Part shown: one piece after another, positions 9,315-18,609 of the stretch
Numbering within the stretch: the first letter of the stretch is position 1
Layout of the letters: the number at the start of each line of letters is the position of its first letter
Assembly (NCBI RefSeq): GCF_003550065.1
Contig: NZ_QXDC01000003.1
Location: 806,001 to 870,000 of the forward strand
DNA from: Hephaestia caeni
Lineage (GTDB): Bacteria > Pseudomonadota > Alphaproteobacteria > Sphingomonadales > Sphingomonadaceae
DNA: 64,000 nt
Direction of reading: 5' to 3'
Translations under genes and position numbers: made by a program
Notes under the pieces: generated by a model
What the model was told of the DNA's origin: nothing
Databases searched by the model: none
Seen by the model: only the letters and a program-made list of their open reading frames with translations

Positions 9315-9751
9315 TTGGAGTCGGCGGTCAGCGCTTTCACCACCGCGCGATCGAACCTCGCGGCCTGGTCGGGTCGCAGAATCTGCCGCATCGCGAAGAT
9401 GTGTGCCAGCGTCGCCTTCTGAAGCTCGCCCATCGCCTGATGCGAGGCGTCCACCGCCGCCGCGACCTGCGGCCCGTTGCCATGCTCGGCCTCGATGGCG
9501 GCGGCGAGCCGCGCATTGTCTGCGCGGATTTCGAGTTCCAGCGCTTGGCGACGCACCACGAAGCGCTGTTCAAGCACGTCGAGCGCCGCCTTCTGGCGGT
9601 CGTCGAGATCGAGATGGTGGTGGAGTAGCTCGTGAAGCTCGATCCCCGGCGGCTGTGGTGCGGGGATCAGCACGCGCCCCACGAACACGCCGGCGATCGC
9701 GGCGAGAAAAGCGGTCAGGACAATCCCGACCGTCCAGCGGCCGCGGTTCAT
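9311..9751 (-). CDS. Periplasmic heavy-metal sensor (CnrX/Spy-like)
   Basis: A 146-residue protein with an N-terminal transmembrane anchor (WTVGIVLTAFLAAIAGVFVG) and a helical periplasmic domain. HELLHHHLDLDDRQKAALD carries a His cluster, and further helices end with MGELQKATLAHIFAMRQILRPDQAARFD. This layout is that of the CnrX/ZraP/Spy group, in which His and Met residues bind metal. The gene overlaps both neighbours by 4 bp, which indicates one coupled regulatory unit with the downstream sigma factor. Confidence 0.82.
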   Translation of the reverse strand: MNRGRWTVGIVLTAFLAAIAGVFVGRVLIPAPQPPGIELHELLHHHLDLDDRQKAALDVLEQRFVVRRQALELEIRADNARLAAAIEAEHGNGPQVAAAVDASHQAMGELQKATLAHIFAMRQILRPDQAARFDRAVVKALTADSK

Positions 9752-10035
9752 CGGTCGCCGAGCAGCAGTGTCGAGGGTGCCAGCGGCGATGCCGCGCCGA
9801 AAGGCGACAGGCTGGCCGCCGACGCGGTTGCGACCGGCATGCCGCCGCCCGCAATGCCCATCGCCACGGCACCGATCGCGGCGGCGACAGCGATGTGGCT
9901 GGGCGCGCGCCGATCGCGCTCGTTCAGCTCATGAATGCGCGCGAACACCGCTTCGTCGAGCCGTTCCAGGCCGTCATGTACGGGCGCTGCGGCGAGCCGT
10001 CCCAATGCCTTATCGATGTCCATCATCCGATCCAC
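9748..10035 (-). CDS. Small single-pass membrane protein, candidate anti-sigma factor (CnrY-like)
   Basis: A 95-residue protein: N-terminal cytoplasmic region (DIDKALGRLAAAPVHDGLERLDEAVFARIHELNERD), then one transmembrane stretch (IAVAAAIGAVAMGIAGGGMPV) and a short periplasmic tail. The position at the head of a gene set with a metal sensor and a sigma factor, joined by 4-bp overlaps, matches CnrY. Sequence alone does not prove anti-sigma activity. Two other in-frame ATGs (10026, 10023) are also possible; GGAG at 8 nt favours 10026. Confidence 0.65.
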   Translation of the reverse strand: MDRMMDIDKALGRLAAAPVHDGLERLDEAVFARIHELNERDRRAPSHIAVAAAIGAVAMGIAGGGMPVATASAASLSPFGAASPLAPSTLLLGDR

Positions 10036-10206
10036 TCCGCCCTGCCAACTTATATTACGTCGCTTTGCCGCCTGCCCCTCATATCTTTGTGTGCAGGCGT
10101 GCCGCGGTGGGCTGCGATCTCTCCGCTGAACCTCGACGAAGCATCTTTGCGAGGGAATGCTCGGTTCGGCGCGTAACTCCTTTGAAGCTACAGCCTGACG
10201 AAAGGG

Positions 10207-10238
10207 CTTGACCCTAACATGGTGTCAAACCCCATCTA
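10207..10238 (+). promoter_or_regulatory. CueR-type operator-promoter of the Cu-ATPase gene
   Basis: TTGACC at 10208-10213, a 19-bp spacer and a weak -10 (CATCTA, 10233-10238). The core TTGACCCTAACATGGTGTCA is nearly the same as the element before the multicopper oxidase gene. Transcription would start around 10245, so translation must start at 10260 rather than at the ATG at 10242. Confidence 0.8.
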
Positions 10239-10259
10239 AGAATGCTCTGGAGAATGAGC

Positions 10260-12620
10260 ATGACGGAACACGCGCATCAACACACCCACGATGAAGGCCA
10301 ATCCGCCTGCTGTGCCGGCCATGCCGGGCCGGCAGGCGTTAAGCCCGTCGATCCGGTGTGCGGCATGACGGTCGATCCCGCGAACACGCCGCACCACGCC
10401 GAGCATGACGGTCAGGCCTATCATTTCTGCAGCGCCGGCTGCCGCACGAAGTTCGTTGCGAATCCCGATGCATATCTCGGCGACCACCCCCGGCCCGAGC
10501 CCAAGGCGACGTCCGGAGCGATGTGGACCTGTCCGATGCACCCCGAGATCCGCCAGGAGGGCCCGGGCACCTGCCCGATCTGCGGCATGGCGCTCGAGCC
10601 GGAGGAGCCCTCGGCGGACGATCAGCCCAATCCCGAACTGGTCGATTTCACCCGTCGGGTTTGGGTTGCGGGCGTGCTCTGCGTGCCCTTGCTGATCGTC
10701 TCGATGGGCGCGGAGATGCTGGGGCTGCGGATCGTGGCCCCGGCGCTGTCGCCCTGGGTCCAGCTCGTCCTGGCCGCGCCGATCGTGCTGTGGGCGGGCG
10801 GGCCGTTTTTCGAGCGCGGTTGGATGTCGCTCAAGACGCGCCACCTCAACATGTTCACGCTGGTTTCGATCGGAGTCGGTGCGGCCTTCTGCTACAGCTT
10901 GGTCGCCACGGTCGCGCCGGGTCTGTTCCCTGCATCGTTCCGTCAGCACGGCATGATCCCCGTCTATTATGAGGCGGCGGGCGTAGTGGTGACGCTGATC
11001 CTTCTAGGTCAGGTGCTCGAGTTGCGCGCCCGCGCCGCCACCGGCCGCGCGATCCGCGCGCTGATGGACCTTGCGCCCAAGACGGCGCGCCGCGTCACCG
11101 ATGGCGGCGAGGAGGAGGTTCCGCTCGGCGACGTCGTCGCCGGCGACCGGCTGCGTGTGCGGCCCGGCGAGGCGATCCCGGTCGACGGCGTGGTGGTCGA
11201 GGGCCGCTCGCCGGTCGACGAGGCGATGCTGACGGGCGAGCCCGTGCCGGTCGTCAAGCAGGCCGGCGACGCCGTCACCGGCGGCACCGTCAACACCACC
11301 GGCAGTCTGCTGATCGAGGCGCGCGCGGTCGGCGCGGACACGGTGCTGGCGCGCATCGTGCGCATGGTCGCCGAGGCGCAGCGCAGCCGTGCGCCGATCC
11401 AGGCCGTGGCCGATCGTGTGTCGGGCTGGTTCGTGCCGTTGGTGGTGGGGATCGCGATCGCCACCTTCATCGTCTGGAACCTGGTCGGCCCCGAGCCGCG
11501 CTTCGGCCATGCGCTGCTGAACGCGATCGCGGTCCTCATCATCGCCTGCCCCTGCGCGCTCGGTCTCGCCACGCCGATGGCGGTGATGGTCGGCACAGGG
11601 CGCGGCGCGCACGCGGGCGTGCTGGTCAAGAACGCCGAGGCGATCCAGCGCTTCGAAACCGTCGACACGCTGGTCATCGACAAGACCGGCACGCTGACCG
11701 AGGGCAAGCCCAAGCTGGTCGCGATCGAGCCAGCGGACGGCATCGCAGAGGAGGAGCTGCTGCGCCTCGCGGCGGCGGTCGAGGCGCATTCGGAGCATCC
11801 GCTGGCGCACGCGATCGTAACCGCCGCCGAAGCGCGCGGGCTGACGATCCCGGCGGCGGAGAATTTCGCCTCCGCAACCGGACAAGGCGTCTCCGCTAGC
11901 GTCGAGGGGCGCAAGGTTGCGATCGGCAATGCCGCGATGATGCGTGCGGCGGGGGCCGATCCCGCCTCGCTCGAAACCGCCGCCGACGCCCGCCGGCGCG
12001 AAGGCGTAGGCGTCATGCTGGTTGCGGTCGACGGCAATATCGCTGGGCTGCTCGCGGTCGCCGATCCGGTGCGCGAGGGCGCCAAGGAGGCGCTCGCCAC
12101 GCTTCACCACGAGGGCTTGCGGATTGTCATGCTGACGGGCGATAGCCGCGCGACTGCCGAAGCTGTGGCGGCGAAGGTTGGCGGCGTGGACGAAGTGCGC
12201 GCCGAACTCCGGCCTGAGGACAAAGCCGCCGCGATCGCCGAGTTCCAGCGCATCGGGGGCAAGGTCGCGATGGCGGGCGACGGCATCAACGACGCCCCTG
12301 CGCTCGCCGCCGCCGATGTCGGGCTCGCAATGGGAACCGGCGCCGACGTCGCGATCGAAAGCGCCGGCATGACGCTGACCGGAGGCGACCTCGCCGCGAT
12401 CGTCCGCGCCCGCCGGCTTTCCCGCGCGACGATGCGCAACATCCGCCAGAACCTGTTCTTCTCGTTCCTGTTCAATGGGCTTGGCGTGCCGATCGCGGCG
12501 GGCGTGCTCTATCCCGTGGCGGGCCTCCTGCTCTCGCCGATGATCGCGGGGGCGGCGATGGCGCTGTCCTCCTTCACCGTCGTCACCAATGCGCTTAGAT
12601 TGAACGCGGTGAAGCTATGA
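10260..12620 (+). CDS. copA: Copper-translocating P1B-type ATPase
   Basis: Cu(I)-exporting ATPase of 786 residues. The start [13 protein letters not shown] is chosen because GGAGA lies 6 nt upstream; ATGs at 10242 and 10254 fall before or inside the expected leader. Domains in order: a YHS-type metal site ([11 protein letters not shown] ... [12 protein letters not shown]), a heavy-metal-binding repeat ([22 protein letters not shown]), then the ATPase core with TGE (MLTGEPVPV), the CPC motif ([13 protein letters not shown]), the phosphorylation site DKTGTLTEG, the HP motif (SEHPLAHAI) and [10 protein letters not shown]. There is no classical ferredoxin-like CxxC domain. It is co-transcribed with cueR through a 4-bp overlap. 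I use copA as in Cu-ATPases; it is distinct from the oxidase gene. Confidence 0.96.
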   Translation: MTEHAHQHTHDEGQSACCAGHAGPAGVKPVDPVCGMTVDPANTPHHAEHDGQAYHFCSAGCRTKFVANPDAYLGDHPRPEPKATSGAMWTCPMHPEIRQEGPGTCPICGMALEPEEPSADDQPNPELVDFTRRVWVAGVLCVPLLIVSMGAEMLGLRIVAPALSPWVQLVLAAPIVLWAGGPFFERGWMSLKTRHLNMFTLVSIGVGAAFCYSLVATVAPGLFPASFRQHGMIPVYYEAAGVVVTLILLGQVLELRARAATGRAIRALMDLAPKTARRVTDGGEEEVPLGDVVAGDRLRVRPGEAIPVDGVVVEGRSPVDEAMLTGEPVPVVKQAGDAVTGGTVNTTGSLLIEARAVGADTVLARIVRMVAEAQRSRAPIQAVADRVSGWFVPLVVGIAIATFIVWNLVGPEPRFGHALLNAIAVLIIACPCALGLATPMAVMVGTGRGAHAGVLVKNAEAIQRFETVDTLVIDKTGTLTEGKPKLVAIEPADGIAEEELLRLAAAVEAHSEHPLAHAIVTAAEARGLTIPAAENFASATGQGVSASVEGRKVAIGNAAMMRAAGADPASLETAADARRREGVGVMLVAVDGNIAGLLAVADPVREGAKEALATLHHEGLRIVMLTGDSRATAEAVAAKVGGVDEVRAELRPEDKAAAIAEFQRIGGKVAMAGDGINDAPALAAADVGLAMGTGADVAIESAGMTLTGGDLAAIVRARRLSRATMRNIRQNLFFSFLFNGLGVPIAAGVLYPVAGLLLSPMIAGAAMALSSFTVVTNALRLNAVKL

Positions 12621-13003
12621 ACATCGGCCAGGCCTCGAGCGGGAGCGGCGTTTCGCAGCGGATGATCCGCCATTATGAGGCGATCGGGCTGATCCCGCCA
12701 CCCGCGCGGCGCGACAGCGGCTATCGCGACTATGCCGAGGTCGACGTCGCGCGGCTGCGCTTCATCGCCAATGCTCGCGATCTCGGCTTTCCGATCGAGG
12801 AGATACGCGAATTGCTCTCGCTCTGGGCCGATCGCGATCGTTCGAGCGCGGAGGTAAAGACGCTCGCGCTCGCCCGCGCCCATGAACTGCACCGCAAGGC
12901 GGCCGCGCTCGAGGCAATGCGTCGAACGCTGCTCGACCTCGCAAAACGCTGTCAGGGCGATGATCGCCCCGACTGCCCGATCCTGGCCGAATTGGCGAAG
13001 TAG
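12617..13003 (+). CDS. cueR: CueR-type MerR-family copper-responsive regulator
   Basis: A 128-residue MerR-family activator. The N-terminal winged helix is [33 protein letters not shown]; a dimerisation helix follows ([20 protein letters not shown]). The C-terminal metal-binding loop has two Cys, [12 protein letters not shown], as in CueR sensors of Cu(I). The gene overlaps the ATPase stop by 4 bp. The two 19-bp-spacer promoters at 8703-8734 and 10207-10238 are the obvious targets. Confidence 0.93.
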   Translation: MNIGQASSGSGVSQRMIRHYEAIGLIPPPARRDSGYRDYAEVDVARLRFIANARDLGFPIEEIRELLSLWADRDRSSAEVKTLALARAHELHRKAAALEAMRRTLLDLAKRCQGDDRPDCPILAELAK

Positions 13004-13592
13004 ATTCGCCAACGATCGATAAGGCGCCATTCCGCCACGATCAATCTTGCGGCTGCCAACGGTTGATTGGCGCCACGAGATGGCTCGTCCAGATTGCTAA
13101 ACTCGTCTCCGCCTTTTACATGCGCCCCTGCGGTTCATTGCATTCCCCCGGAACGAAGCCGCCACTTGCCGAACGACGACGGATATCGAATGCCCGCCCG
13201 CCAAGACGGTTGAATGCCACGATCAAACGTCACGATCAAACGTATCGGACGCTTAAGCATCGTTGACCTTCGTCAGGTGTAGGGTTGTCGTGCCACGAGA
13301 TGCTGCGCCAAGCCGTCCCCGCTAATTCCCACGACGCAAATCTATTGGCCCGCGATGCCCATGCGCCGCAGAGGATCCAATATTCAAACGATCGGCTCGA
13401 CGCGCAGTAGCAAAGCGACATCGTGATTGTGGATTCGCGTCATCGCCAAGCGACCTTGCCTACGCCATTCCCTGTCTTTCTTCGCCACGGCGCGATCGAC
13501 ATAAATAGCTGTTGAACTGCTTCATTTTCTGCGTCTCTTACTCATCCCCGACGTGTCGGAGACTTTGCTTCGGCATCGAAACGGGGATGAGC
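13004..13592 (+). other. Intergenic region between the copper island and trb operon
   Basis: About 590 bp without a gene I can support. A 67-codon frame at 13063-13266 has no family features or convincing ribosome site. The region holds a 13-bp tandem repeat (listed separately) and two copies of GCCACGAGATG near 13073 and 13291. It must contain the trb promoter. Confidence 0.6.
13218..13243 (+). repeat. Two tandem 13-bp direct repeats upstream of trbB
   Basis: CACGATCAAACGT occurs twice without spacing (13218-13230, 13231-13243). A related CCACGATCAAT lies near 13035. The position some 350 bp before trbB suggests a regulator-binding site, but this is not shown. Confidence 0.55.
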
Positions 13593-14579
13593 ATGGCGAC
13601 AGCAGCGATCCGATCGGAGGCCGTTGTGCGAGGGGCGCGGATGCTGCGCACCGCAATGGGGGCAGCGATCGCCGCCTGGCTCACTGATTCCAGCATTATC
13701 GAAGTCATGCTCAACCCCGACGGCCGGTTGTGGGTCGACCGCCTCGGCGATGGCATCACCAATACCGGCGAACGGCTGACGCCAGCAGAAGGCGAACGGA
13801 TCATTCGCCTGGTCGCCCATCATGTAGGCGCCGAAGTCCATAGCCGTTTGCCTCGGGTGTCAGCCGAACTGCCCGAGACAGGCGAACGGTTCGAGGGACT
13901 GCTACCCCCAGTCGTCGCCGCGCCAACTTTTGCGATCCGCAAACCTGCTGTCGCCGTCTTCACGCTCGACGACTATGCGAAAAGTGGGATCATGTCGCGC
14001 CTTCAGGCCGCGCTGCTGCGCGCAGGCGTCACCGATCGGCGTAACATTCTGGTCGCGGGCGGCACGGGCACCGGCAAGACCACACTGGCCAATGCGCTCC
14101 TTGCCGAAATCGCCAAGTCATCGGATCGGGTGGTCCTGATCGAGGACACGCGCGAGCTGCAATGTACCGTGCCCAATCTGGTCGCGATGCGAACCAAAGA
14201 TGGTGTCGCGTCGCTGTCTGACCTTGTCCGATCGAGTCTCCGCCTGCGCCCTGACCGCATTCCCATCGGCGAGGTTCGCGGGCGTGAAGCCCTCGATCTC
14301 CTGAAGGCCTGGGGCACCGGACATCCCGGTGGAATCGGCACCATCCATGCCGGTAGCGCGATCGGCGCGCTCCGTCGCATGGAGCAACTCATTCAGGAAG
14401 CGGTAGTGACGGTGCCGCGGGCCCTGGTTGCCGAGACGATCGACCTGATCGCGGTGCTTGTCCGGAGCGGCACCGGACGTCGGCTCACCGAGCTCGCCAG
14501 AGTGGACGGCCTTGACCCAGCAACAGGCGACTATCGGCTCTCTTCCCTCTCTTTTCACAACGATGGAGACATAGAATGA
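13593..14579 (+). CDS. trbB: TrbB, conjugative transfer ATPase (VirB11 family)
   Basis: Cytoplasmic secretion ATPase of 328 residues that powers mating-channel assembly. The start [18 protein letters not shown] has GGGG 6 nt upstream; a longer frame to 13512 lacks support. Walker A is [15 protein letters not shown], an Asp box follows ([12 protein letters not shown]), and the His box is [20 protein letters not shown]. It is the first gene of the trb operon and overlaps trbC by 4 bp. Confidence 0.96.
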   Translation: MATAAIRSEAVVRGARMLRTAMGAAIAAWLTDSSIIEVMLNPDGRLWVDRLGDGITNTGERLTPAEGERIIRLVAHHVGAEVHSRLPRVSAELPETGERFEGLLPPVVAAPTFAIRKPAVAVFTLDDYAKSGIMSRLQAALLRAGVTDRRNILVAGGTGTGKTTLANALLAEIAKSSDRVVLIEDTRELQCTVPNLVAMRTKDGVASLSDLVRSSLRLRPDRIPIGEVRGREALDLLKAWGTGHPGGIGTIHAGSAIGALRRMEQLIQEAVVTVPRALVAETIDLIAVLVRSGTGRRLTELARVDGLDPATGDYRLSSLSFHNDGDIE

Positions 14580-14911
14580 CCGTCTCACGGCGGCAGCTCT
14601 CGCGCCGTATTTCATCTTCCGTGGCTGCGCTTGCACTCGGAACACAAGTGCTCATCAGCCCCGCTTATGCGTCAGGCTCGTCGATGCCCTGGGAGGCGCC
14701 GCTCCAGAGCATCCTCGATTCGATCGAAGGGCCGGTCGCCAAGATCATCGCAGTGATGATCATCATCATTACCGGGCTGAGCCTCGCTTTCGGGGAAACC
14801 TCAGGCGGGTTCCGGCGGCTGATCCAGATCGTGTTCGGCCTGTCGATCGCATTTGCCGCCAGCTCTTTCTTCCTGTCGTTCTTCAGCTTCAGCGGCGGCG
14901 CGCTGATCTGA
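14576..14911 (+). CDS. trbC: TrbC, conjugal pilin precursor (VirB2 family)
   Basis: A 111-residue prepilin. A long signal region (SRRISSSVAALALGTQVLISPAYA) is followed by a mature part with two hydrophobic helices (VAKIIAVMIIIITGLSLAFG; LIQIVFGLSIAFAASSFFLSF). TrbC-type pilins are cut and cyclised; the TraF peptidase at 44075-44674 is a probable processing partner. Overlaps trbB by 4 bp and trbD by 1 bp. Confidence 0.93.
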   Translation: MTVSRRQLSRRISSSVAALALGTQVLISPAYASGSSMPWEAPLQSILDSIEGPVAKIIAVMIIIITGLSLAFGETSGGFRRLIQIVFGLSIAFAASSFFLSFFSFSGGALI

Positions 14912-15183
14912 TGGCCGGAGCGAATGACATCGTGCCGGGCTATTTCGCGCCGGTTCATCGCGCGCTGAGCGAGCCCATCCTGCTCGGCGGCGCGCCGCGC
15001 GCGCTCGCTATCCTCAACGGCACGCTTGCCGGCGCGATCGGCCTCGGTCTTCGACTCTGGGTTGCCGGACTCGCGCTCTGGGCGCTCGGCCACACGCTCG
15101 GCGTCTGGGCAGCGCGGCGCGATCCGCAGTTCGTCGACGTCGCGCGCCGACACTTGCGCTACTCGGCATGGATGCGGCCATGA
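14911..15183 (+). CDS. trbD: TrbD, conjugal transfer membrane protein (VirB3 family)
   Basis: A 90-residue protein with the family start GYFAPVHRALSEPILLGGAPR and two hydrophobic segments (ALAILNGTLAGAIGLGLRLWVAGLALWALG). The motif around HRALSEP and the tail DPQFVDVARRHLRYSAW are typical of TrbD/VirB3. Its start overlaps the trbC stop by one base, and its stop overlaps the trbE start. Confidence 0.92.
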   Translation: MAGANDIVPGYFAPVHRALSEPILLGGAPRALAILNGTLAGAIGLGLRLWVAGLALWALGHTLGVWAARRDPQFVDVARRHLRYSAWMRP

Positions 15184-17654
15184 TGAGCTTGCGCGAATAT
15201 CGCGCGCAGGCCACCTGCCTCGCTGACTTCCTGCCCTGGGCGGCATTGGCGGCACCCGGCGTGGTACTCAACAAGGACGGCAGTTTCCAGCGCACGGCGC
15301 GCTTCCGTGGGCCAGACCTCGATAGCGCGACGCCGGCTGAGCTGGTGGCGGTGACGGCGCGCCTTAACAATGCGCTGCGTCGCCTCGGTACTGGCTGGGC
15401 AATGTTCGTCGAGGCGCAGCGCGCGCCGGCGCTCGTCTATCCTCAATCTTCATTTCCCGATCCAGCCTCGGAGCTGGTTGATCTCGAGCGACGCGAGCAG
15501 TTCCGCGAGGAAGGTACGCATTACGAGAACCACTATTACCTGACACTGCTCTGGATGCCGCCCGCGGAAGATGCCGCACGGGCGGAGACCTGGCTCTATG
15601 AGGGCCGCTCGACCAGCGGTGTCGATCCGCGGGAGCAACTCAAGCGCTTCATCGACCAGACGGCCCGCGTGCTTCATCTCGTCGATGGCTTCATGCCGGA
15701 AGCGAGCTGGCTCGATGACGGTGAAACGCTGACCTTCCTGCATAGTACCGTATCGACCAAGCGGCAGCGGGTGCGCGTCCCCGAGACGCCCGCCTATCTG
15801 GACGCCTTTATCACCGACGAGCCGTTCACCGGCGGGCTCGAGCCTCGGCTTGGCGAGCAGCATCTGCGCACGCTCACCATTACCGGCTTCCCCACCGAGA
15901 CCTTCCCAGGTCTCCTCGACGAGCTCAACGCCCAGGCATTTGCGTATCGCTGGTCAACGCGAGCGATCATGCTCGACAAGACCGACGCGACCAGGCTGCT
16001 GTCGAAGATCCGCCGGCAATGGTTCGCCAAGCGCAAATCGGTCGCGGCGATCCTCAAGGAAGTGATGACCAACGAGGCGGCGGTGCTGACCGACAGCGAT
16101 GCCGCGAACAAAGCCATGGATGCCGACCTGGCGTTGCAGGAGCTTGGCGCCGACTATGCCGGGATCGCTTATGTGACCGCAACGGTCACGGTCTGGGATC
16201 GAGATCCCGCACTCGCCGCCGAGAAGCTTCGTCAAGTCGAGAAGGTGATCCAGGCACGCGACTTCACCTGCATGGTGGAGAGCCTGAACGCCGTCGAAGC
16301 CTGGCTCGGTAGTCTGCCGGGCCAGGTTTACGCCAATGTCCGGCAGCCACCGGTCTCAACTCTCAATCTCGCCCACATGATCCCCCTGTCAGCCGTGTGG
16401 GCGGGGGCGGAACGGGACGACCATTTCGGTCAGCCCCCCTTGTTCTACGCAAGGACCGAAGGTTCGACCCCGTTCCGCTTTTCTTTGCACGTCGGCGACG
16501 TCGGCCACACGCTCGTCGTGGGCCCGACCGGGGCGGGCAAGTCGGTGCTGCTGGCGCTGATGGCGCTGCAGTTCCGGCGCTATGAGAACAGCCAGGTCTT
16601 CGCGTTCGATTTCGGCGGCTCGATCCGTGCGGCCGCGACGGCGATGGGCGGGGACTGGCAGGATCTGGGCGGCGCGCTGCACGACGGTGATGCCGATTCC
16701 GCCGTAGCGCTGCAGCCGCTCGGCCGGATCGACGAACCCGGCGAGCGCGCCTGGGCGGCCGAATGGCTGGCGGCGATCCTCGCCAACGAGAGCGTGCTTG
16801 TCGACCCCGACGCCAAAGAGCATCTCTGGTCGGCGCTGACCTCGCTCGCGACCGCACCGCGCGCCGAGCGCACCCTCACCGGCCTCGCTGTCCTGCTGCA
16901 ATCGCAAGCGCTCAAACAGGCATTGGCGCCTTATTGCATCGGCGGCCCCTGGGGCCGCCTGCTCGACGCGGAAAACGAATTCCTCGGCGATGCGTCGGTC
17001 CAGGCCTTCGAAACCGAGGGGCTGGTCGGCGCGGCGTCGGCCGCAGCGGTGCTCAGCTATCTTTTCCATCGGATCGAGCACCGGCTTGATGGGCGACCGA
17101 CCCTGATCATCATCGATGAAGGATGGCTCGTGCTCGACAGCCCGGCGTTCGCCGCACAGCTGCGCGAATGGCTTAAGACGCTGCGCAAGAAGAACGCGAG
17201 TGTCATCTTCGCGACACAGAGCCTCGCCGATATCGAGACCAGCGCGATCGCGCCGGCGATCATCGAGAGCTGCCCGACGCGCGTGTTCCTGCCCAACGAG
17301 CGCGCCGGCGAGCCGCAGATCGCTCGGGTTTACGAGCGGTTCGGCCTCAACGGCCGACAGATCGACATCCTCGCTCGAGCGACACCGAAGCGCGACTATT
17401 ATTGCCAGTCGCGGCGCGGTAACCGGCTGTTCGATCTCGGGCTCGGCGAGGTCGCGCTGGCCTTCACTGCCGCCTCGTCGAAAGCCGATCAGCGCCGGAT
17501 CACGGAGATCGTCGCCGCCCACGGCAAGCAAGACTTCGCCCGCGCCTGGCTACGCCATCGCGGGCTTGAGTGGGCCGCAGATTTGCTACCCGAACCCTCT
17601 GCCGCGCCCGACGAACCTTTGCTTTCCCACATCTTTGAGGAGGACATCGAATGA
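15180..17654 (+). CDS. trbE: TrbE, conjugative transfer ATPase (VirB4 family)
   Basis: Large secretion ATPase, 824 residues from MMSLREYRAQATCLADFLPW, with the ATG overlapping the trbD stop; an ATG 12 bp earlier is also in frame. Walker A is GPTGAGKSVLLALMALQF; Walker B and following residues are PTLIIIDEGWLVLDSP; a later motif reads VIFATQSLADIETS. Length and order agree with the TrbE/VirB4 family. Overlaps trbJ by 4 bp. Confidence 0.96.
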   Translation: MMSLREYRAQATCLADFLPWAALAAPGVVLNKDGSFQRTARFRGPDLDSATPAELVAVTARLNNALRRLGTGWAMFVEAQRAPALVYPQSSFPDPASELVDLERREQFREEGTHYENHYYLTLLWMPPAEDAARAETWLYEGRSTSGVDPREQLKRFIDQTARVLHLVDGFMPEASWLDDGETLTFLHSTVSTKRQRVRVPETPAYLDAFITDEPFTGGLEPRLGEQHLRTLTITGFPTETFPGLLDELNAQAFAYRWSTRAIMLDKTDATRLLSKIRRQWFAKRKSVAAILKEVMTNEAAVLTDSDAANKAMDADLALQELGADYAGIAYVTATVTVWDRDPALAAEKLRQVEKVIQARDFTCMVESLNAVEAWLGSLPGQVYANVRQPPVSTLNLAHMIPLSAVWAGAERDDHFGQPPLFYARTEGSTPFRFSLHVGDVGHTLVVGPTGAGKSVLLALMALQFRRYENSQVFAFDFGGSIRAAATAMGGDWQDLGGALHDGDADSAVALQPLGRIDEPGERAWAAEWLAAILANESVLVDPDAKEHLWSALTSLATAPRAERTLTGLAVLLQSQALKQALAPYCIGGPWGRLLDAENEFLGDASVQAFETEGLVGAASAAAVLSYLFHRIEHRLDGRPTLIIIDEGWLVLDSPAFAAQLREWLKTLRKKNASVIFATQSLADIETSAIAPAIIESCPTRVFLPNERAGEPQIARVYERFGLNGRQIDILARATPKRDYYCQSRRGNRLFDLGLGEVALAFTAASSKADQRRITEIVAAHGKQDFARAWLRHRGLEWAADLLPEPSAAPDEPLLSHIFEEDIE

Positions 17655-18367
17655 CTCGATCCAGAAAGCGCGCGCGCTTGTCGCGAAGCGCGACAGCGTT
17701 GGCGATGCTGGCGGCGATCGCCGTATCTTCGCCAGCGACGGCGCAGTTCGGCGGCATCGTCTATGACCCGAGCAATTATGCACAGAATGTCTTGACCGCT
17801 GCGCGCAGTCTCGAGGCGGTCAATAATCAGATCCGGCAGATCGAGAACCAGGCGCAGTCACTGATCAATCAGGGCAAGAACCTCGCGACGCTGCCCGTCT
17901 CGACGCTGTCGACGCTTCAGCAGCAGATCCAGCAGACCCGTCAATTGCTCGGCGCGGCGCAGCGCATCGCCTATAATGTCCAGGACATCCAGACCACGTT
18001 CAGCGAGCGCTACAGCGGCACCAATCTGACCGCCCCGGAAAGCCAGATGGTCGCCGATGCCAACGATCGCTGGCAGGACAGCGTCGGCGCATTCGAGGAT
18101 GCTTTGCGGGTCCAGGCCGGCGCGGTCGGCAACCTCCAGGGCACCAAGGGGTCGATCGATACGCTGGTAAGCGCAAGCCAATCAGCGAGCGGCGCGCTCC
18201 AGGCGGCACAGGCGGGCAACCAGCTGCTTGCGCTGCAATCGCAGCAGCTCGCAGACTTGACCGCGGTAATGGCGGCGCAAGGCCGGGCGCAGACACTCGC
18301 GGCTGCGCGCAGCGCGGCTGACGAAGCCGAAGCCCGTGAGCGCCTTCGCCGCTTCTTCAAGAAATGA
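17651..18367 (+). CDS. trbJ: TrbJ, mating-pair formation protein (VirB5-like)
   Basis: A 238-residue exported protein with a signal peptide ending SSPATAQ, then FGGIVYDPSNYAQNVLTAARSLEAVNNQIRQ, a highly typical TrbJ beginning. Long Gln/Ala-rich coiled-coil helices follow. VirB5-family proteins sit at the pilus tip or act in pilus assembly. It overlaps trbE and the following trbK-like gene by 4 bp each. Confidence 0.93.
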   Translation: MTRSRKRARLSRSATALAMLAAIAVSSPATAQFGGIVYDPSNYAQNVLTAARSLEAVNNQIRQIENQAQSLINQGKNLATLPVSTLSTLQQQIQQTRQLLGAAQRIAYNVQDIQTTFSERYSGTNLTAPESQMVADANDRWQDSVGAFEDALRVQAGAVGNLQGTKGSIDTLVSASQSASGALQAAQAGNQLLALQSQQLADLTAVMAAQGRAQTLAAARSAADEAEARERLRRFFKK

Positions 18368-18609
18368 GCCGTGCGGTGAAGCTGATCGGCGTTGTGGTCG
18401 TTGCGAGCCTGATGACTGCGGCACTCATCGCCGCGGGCGCTGCCTCGCATATGTCACCTACGCCAGCTGCCACGACCGTCGATCACCCAAATCACGCGAC
18501 GCGCGTAGTAGCCCTCGAACACTGCCGCGCCACGACCGGCCCGGACGCAGCCTGTGAAGCGGCCTGGGGTGCCGAGCGCCGCCGGTTCTTCAGAAAGGCG
18601 AGCCAGTGA
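18364..18609 (+). CDS. trbK: TrbK-like putative entry exclusion protein
   Basis: An 81-residue protein with one N-terminal membrane segment (LIGVVVVASLMTAALIAAGAA) and a conserved tail, EHCRATTGPDAACEAAWGAERRRFF, with two Cys. This fits the TrbK-alt family found between trbJ and trbL. Entry exclusion blocks redundant transfer into a cell that already has the element. Named from position and tail motif, so the function is inferred. Confidence 0.78.
   Translation: MSRAVKLIGVVVVASLMTAALIAAGAASHMSPTPAATTVDHPNHATRVVALEHCRATTGPDAACEAAWGAERRRFFRKASQ

Noticed and set aside
13063..13266. 67-codon frame between cueR and trbB
   Set aside because: No ribosome site, no recognisable sequence, and it runs through the tandem 13-bp repeats.
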